Shown piece by piece: positions 62,843 through 64,000 of a DNA stretch of 64,000 bases. Position 1 is the stretch's first letter, and every line of letters begins with the position of its first letter. Under the pieces are notes generated by a model that worked only from the letters and a program-made list of their open reading frames with translations, did no database searches and was not told where the DNA came from. This DNA comes from Natronorubrum texcoconense (GTDB lineage: Archaea > Halobacteriota > Halobacteria > Halobacteriales > Natrialbaceae): contig NZ_FNFE01000001.1 in NCBI RefSeq assembly GCF_900100335.1, positions 744,001 to 808,000 on the forward strand, given 5' to 3'. A program made the translations under genes and the position numbers.

Positions 62843-62958
62843 GGTATCGGCCCCGCCGGTGATAGGTCGCTTCCGTTGATCGGTTCGATCTATTTCGAGC
62901 GGGCGACTCGAGGAACCATCCCGAAAGCGGTTACTCGCTCCCGTCCCAACTCCGGGCG

Positions 62959-64000
62959 ATGACCGTCGTCGGCCTCGACGATACCGACTCCCGCGAGCGC
63001 GGGATGTGCACGACCTACGTCGCCGCTCAGATCGCAGCGCGACTGCGCCGACAGGGAGCGACGGTTTCGAGACTGCTGCTCGTTCGGCTCAACCCCGCCG
63101 TGCCCTACAAGACGCGGGGCAACGCCGCGCTCGCGGTACACACCGACGCCGATCCCGATCGGGCGTTCTCGATCGCTCGAGGCCGCCTCGAGTCGCTCTC
63201 GGAGACGGCCGACGAGCGCACCAATCCGGGGCTCGTCGTGGCCGAAGGCGGGATCGAGGACGTTTCGGACGACGTGAGCGCGTTTTCCCGTCGAGCGATC
63301 CGCGAACACCTCGAGATTGCAGAGGCGGCGACAGTGGTCGAGCGCCACGGCTACCGCTCGTGGCACGCGGGCGACGGACGCGGGCGGATCGGCGCGCTGG
63401 CCGCGATCGGCAGCCGGCGGGCGCTCTCGGAGTGGACGTACGAACACATCTCCTACAGAGACTCGAGCAGATGGGGAACCCCACGCGACGTCGACCGCGA
63501 GAGCGTCTTCGACGCGGCCGACTGTGGCTACCCCGACGTCTGGGACACCGTGGACCGCGGCGAGAACGAGACCGTCTGCGTGCCCCATACCCCCGGCCCG
63601 ATCCTGTACGGCATCCGGGGTGACGACCCCGGCACCGTTCGCGATGTCGCCGGGATGATCGAGAGCGAACCCGCGGCCTCGAGCCAGCTGTTCGTGACCA
63701 ATCAGGGGACGGACGTCCACCTGCGAGAGGGGGACCTCGAATCGGTCGCGGACGGCCGGGCATATCGCGTCGACGGACGGGTCGCGAGCGAGCCCGAAAC
63801 GCGTCGCGGGGGGCACGTCTTCTTCGATCTGGCGGCTGGGTCGGCCGACGCCTCTCGGCTCGAGTGTGCCGCCTTCGAACCCACGAAACGGTTCCGTGAC
63901 CGCGTGCGAGCGCTACGGGTCGGCGATCGGCTCACCGCCTGCGGCGAGGTGTCGCGGGGAACGCTCAAACTCGAGAAGTTCGCGGTCCGCGAGCTGGTGA
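62959..64000 (+). CDS. tiaS: tRNA(Ile2) 2-agmatinylcytidine synthetase, partial at window end
   Basis: Translation from ATG 62959 begins [20 protein letters not shown] and stays open to the last base (347 codons visible), so the 3' end lies beyond the window. TiaS joins agmatine to cytidine 34 of tRNA-Ile2 so that it reads AUA codons, an archaeal essential modification. The DDTDS motif at the start, [40 protein letters not shown] and [12 protein letters not shown] are family landmarks. Near the visible end an OB-like region begins ([12 protein letters not shown]). Antisense frames here are shadows. Confidence 0.9.
   Translation, partial: MTVVGLDDTDSRERGMCTTYVAAQIAARLRRQGATVSRLLLVRLNPAVPYKTRGNAALAVHTDADPDRAFSIARGRLESLSETADERTNPGLVVAEGGIEDVSDDVSAFSRRAIREHLEIAEAATVVERHGYRSWHAGDGRGRIGALAAIGSRRALSEWTYEHISYRDSSRWGTPRDVDRESVFDAADCGYPDVWDTVDRGENETVCVPHTPGPILYGIRGDDPGTVRDVAGMIESEPAASSQLFVTNQGTDVHLREGDLESVADGRAYRVDGRVASEPETRRGGHVFFDLAAGSADASRLECAAFEPTKRFRDRVRALRVGDRLTACGEVSRGTLKLEKFAVRELV

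Noticed and set aside
1-64000. CRISPR arrays, insertion sequences, transposases, integrases and rRNA
   Set aside because: No repeat-spacer pattern, transposase motif, integrase motif or rRNA segment was recognised by eye; a profile search could still find degenerate remnants.

Overview
The window is chromosomal DNA from an extremely halophilic archaeon (class Halobacteria). Evidence: uniformly high GC; very acidic proteins; Tat-type lipoprotein signals (RRxFxK followed by AGC) on solute-binding proteins; leaderless promoters with a TATA-like box about 25-33 nt before the ATG; archaeal information genes (L21e, Rpb4/RpoF, aEF-1 beta, NreA, TiaS). Gene content resembles Natrialbaceae such as Natrinema or Haloterrigena, but that placement is a guess. 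I see no rRNA, convincing tRNA, CRISPR array, insertion sequence or prophage. Most long open frames lying antisense to real genes are high-GC shadows.

Layout. 0-8.5 kb: AI-2E-type transporter, small membrane protein, NreA repair protein, a cation/proton antiporter fused to TrkA domains, a zinc-finger micro-protein followed by aEF-1 beta, an MFS carrier, a Cys/His-rich hypothetical and a metallo-beta-lactamase-fold hydrolase. 8.5-11.1 kb: a protein with both metal-binding motifs of a class I terpene synthase, then a membrane-anchored PLD-like protein and a PAP2 phosphatase. 11.1-17.8 kb: cystathionine gamma-synthase and a bat-type HTH regulator, then the archaeal cluster rpl21e-rpoF-DUF655-ksgA-(mscS)-hemK. 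18-25.5 kb: GntP permease, a two-gene methionine synthase, nitroreductase, methyltransferase and two membrane proteins. 25.6-37 kb: a sugar locus with TrmB regulator, lipoprotein binding protein, two permeases, ATPase, 67-aa membrane protein, two Gfo/Idh/MocA oxidoreductases, a TIM-barrel epimerase, a methyltransferase and an alpha/beta hydrolase. 37-47.7 kb: NhaP-type antiporter, SHOCT protein, creatininase-family amidase, a peptide/nickel-type ABC operon and a subtilisin-like protease. 47.9-64 kb: HD-domain phosphohydrolase, secreted protein, SDR and MDR dehydrogenases, an Azf-like dehydrogenase, a glutathionyl-hydroquinone-reductase-like protein, Ca/Na exchanger, DNA-methyltransferase-like protein, TrkA protein, glycerate 2-kinase, AzgA purine permease, glutaredoxin-like protein, archaeal HTH regulator and the 5' part of tiaS, cut by the window edge.

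How the genes work together. The TrmB locus looks like one carbohydrate uptake and oxidation unit. A short motif (wACA-N5-TRTR, sharing ACACCTGTT in its two best copies) lies in the promoters of TrmB, the binding protein and one oxidoreductase, with a weaker copy before the epimerase, so the regulator may control itself and the pathway. Several genes manage ions and osmotic load (two antiporters, a TrkA protein, MscS, a CaCA exchanger), as expected for a halophile.

The least explained items are: the terpene-synthase-like gene beside a PAP2 phosphatase; the two-oxidoreductase sugar pathway; a 45-codon leaderless ORF whose stop overlaps the GTG start of glycerate kinase; two hairpin-rich intergenic segments (52226-52344 and 53614-53773); and an orphan methyltransferase with an atypical DVPYW catalytic motif. 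Functions are inferred from motifs read by eye; no database search was run.
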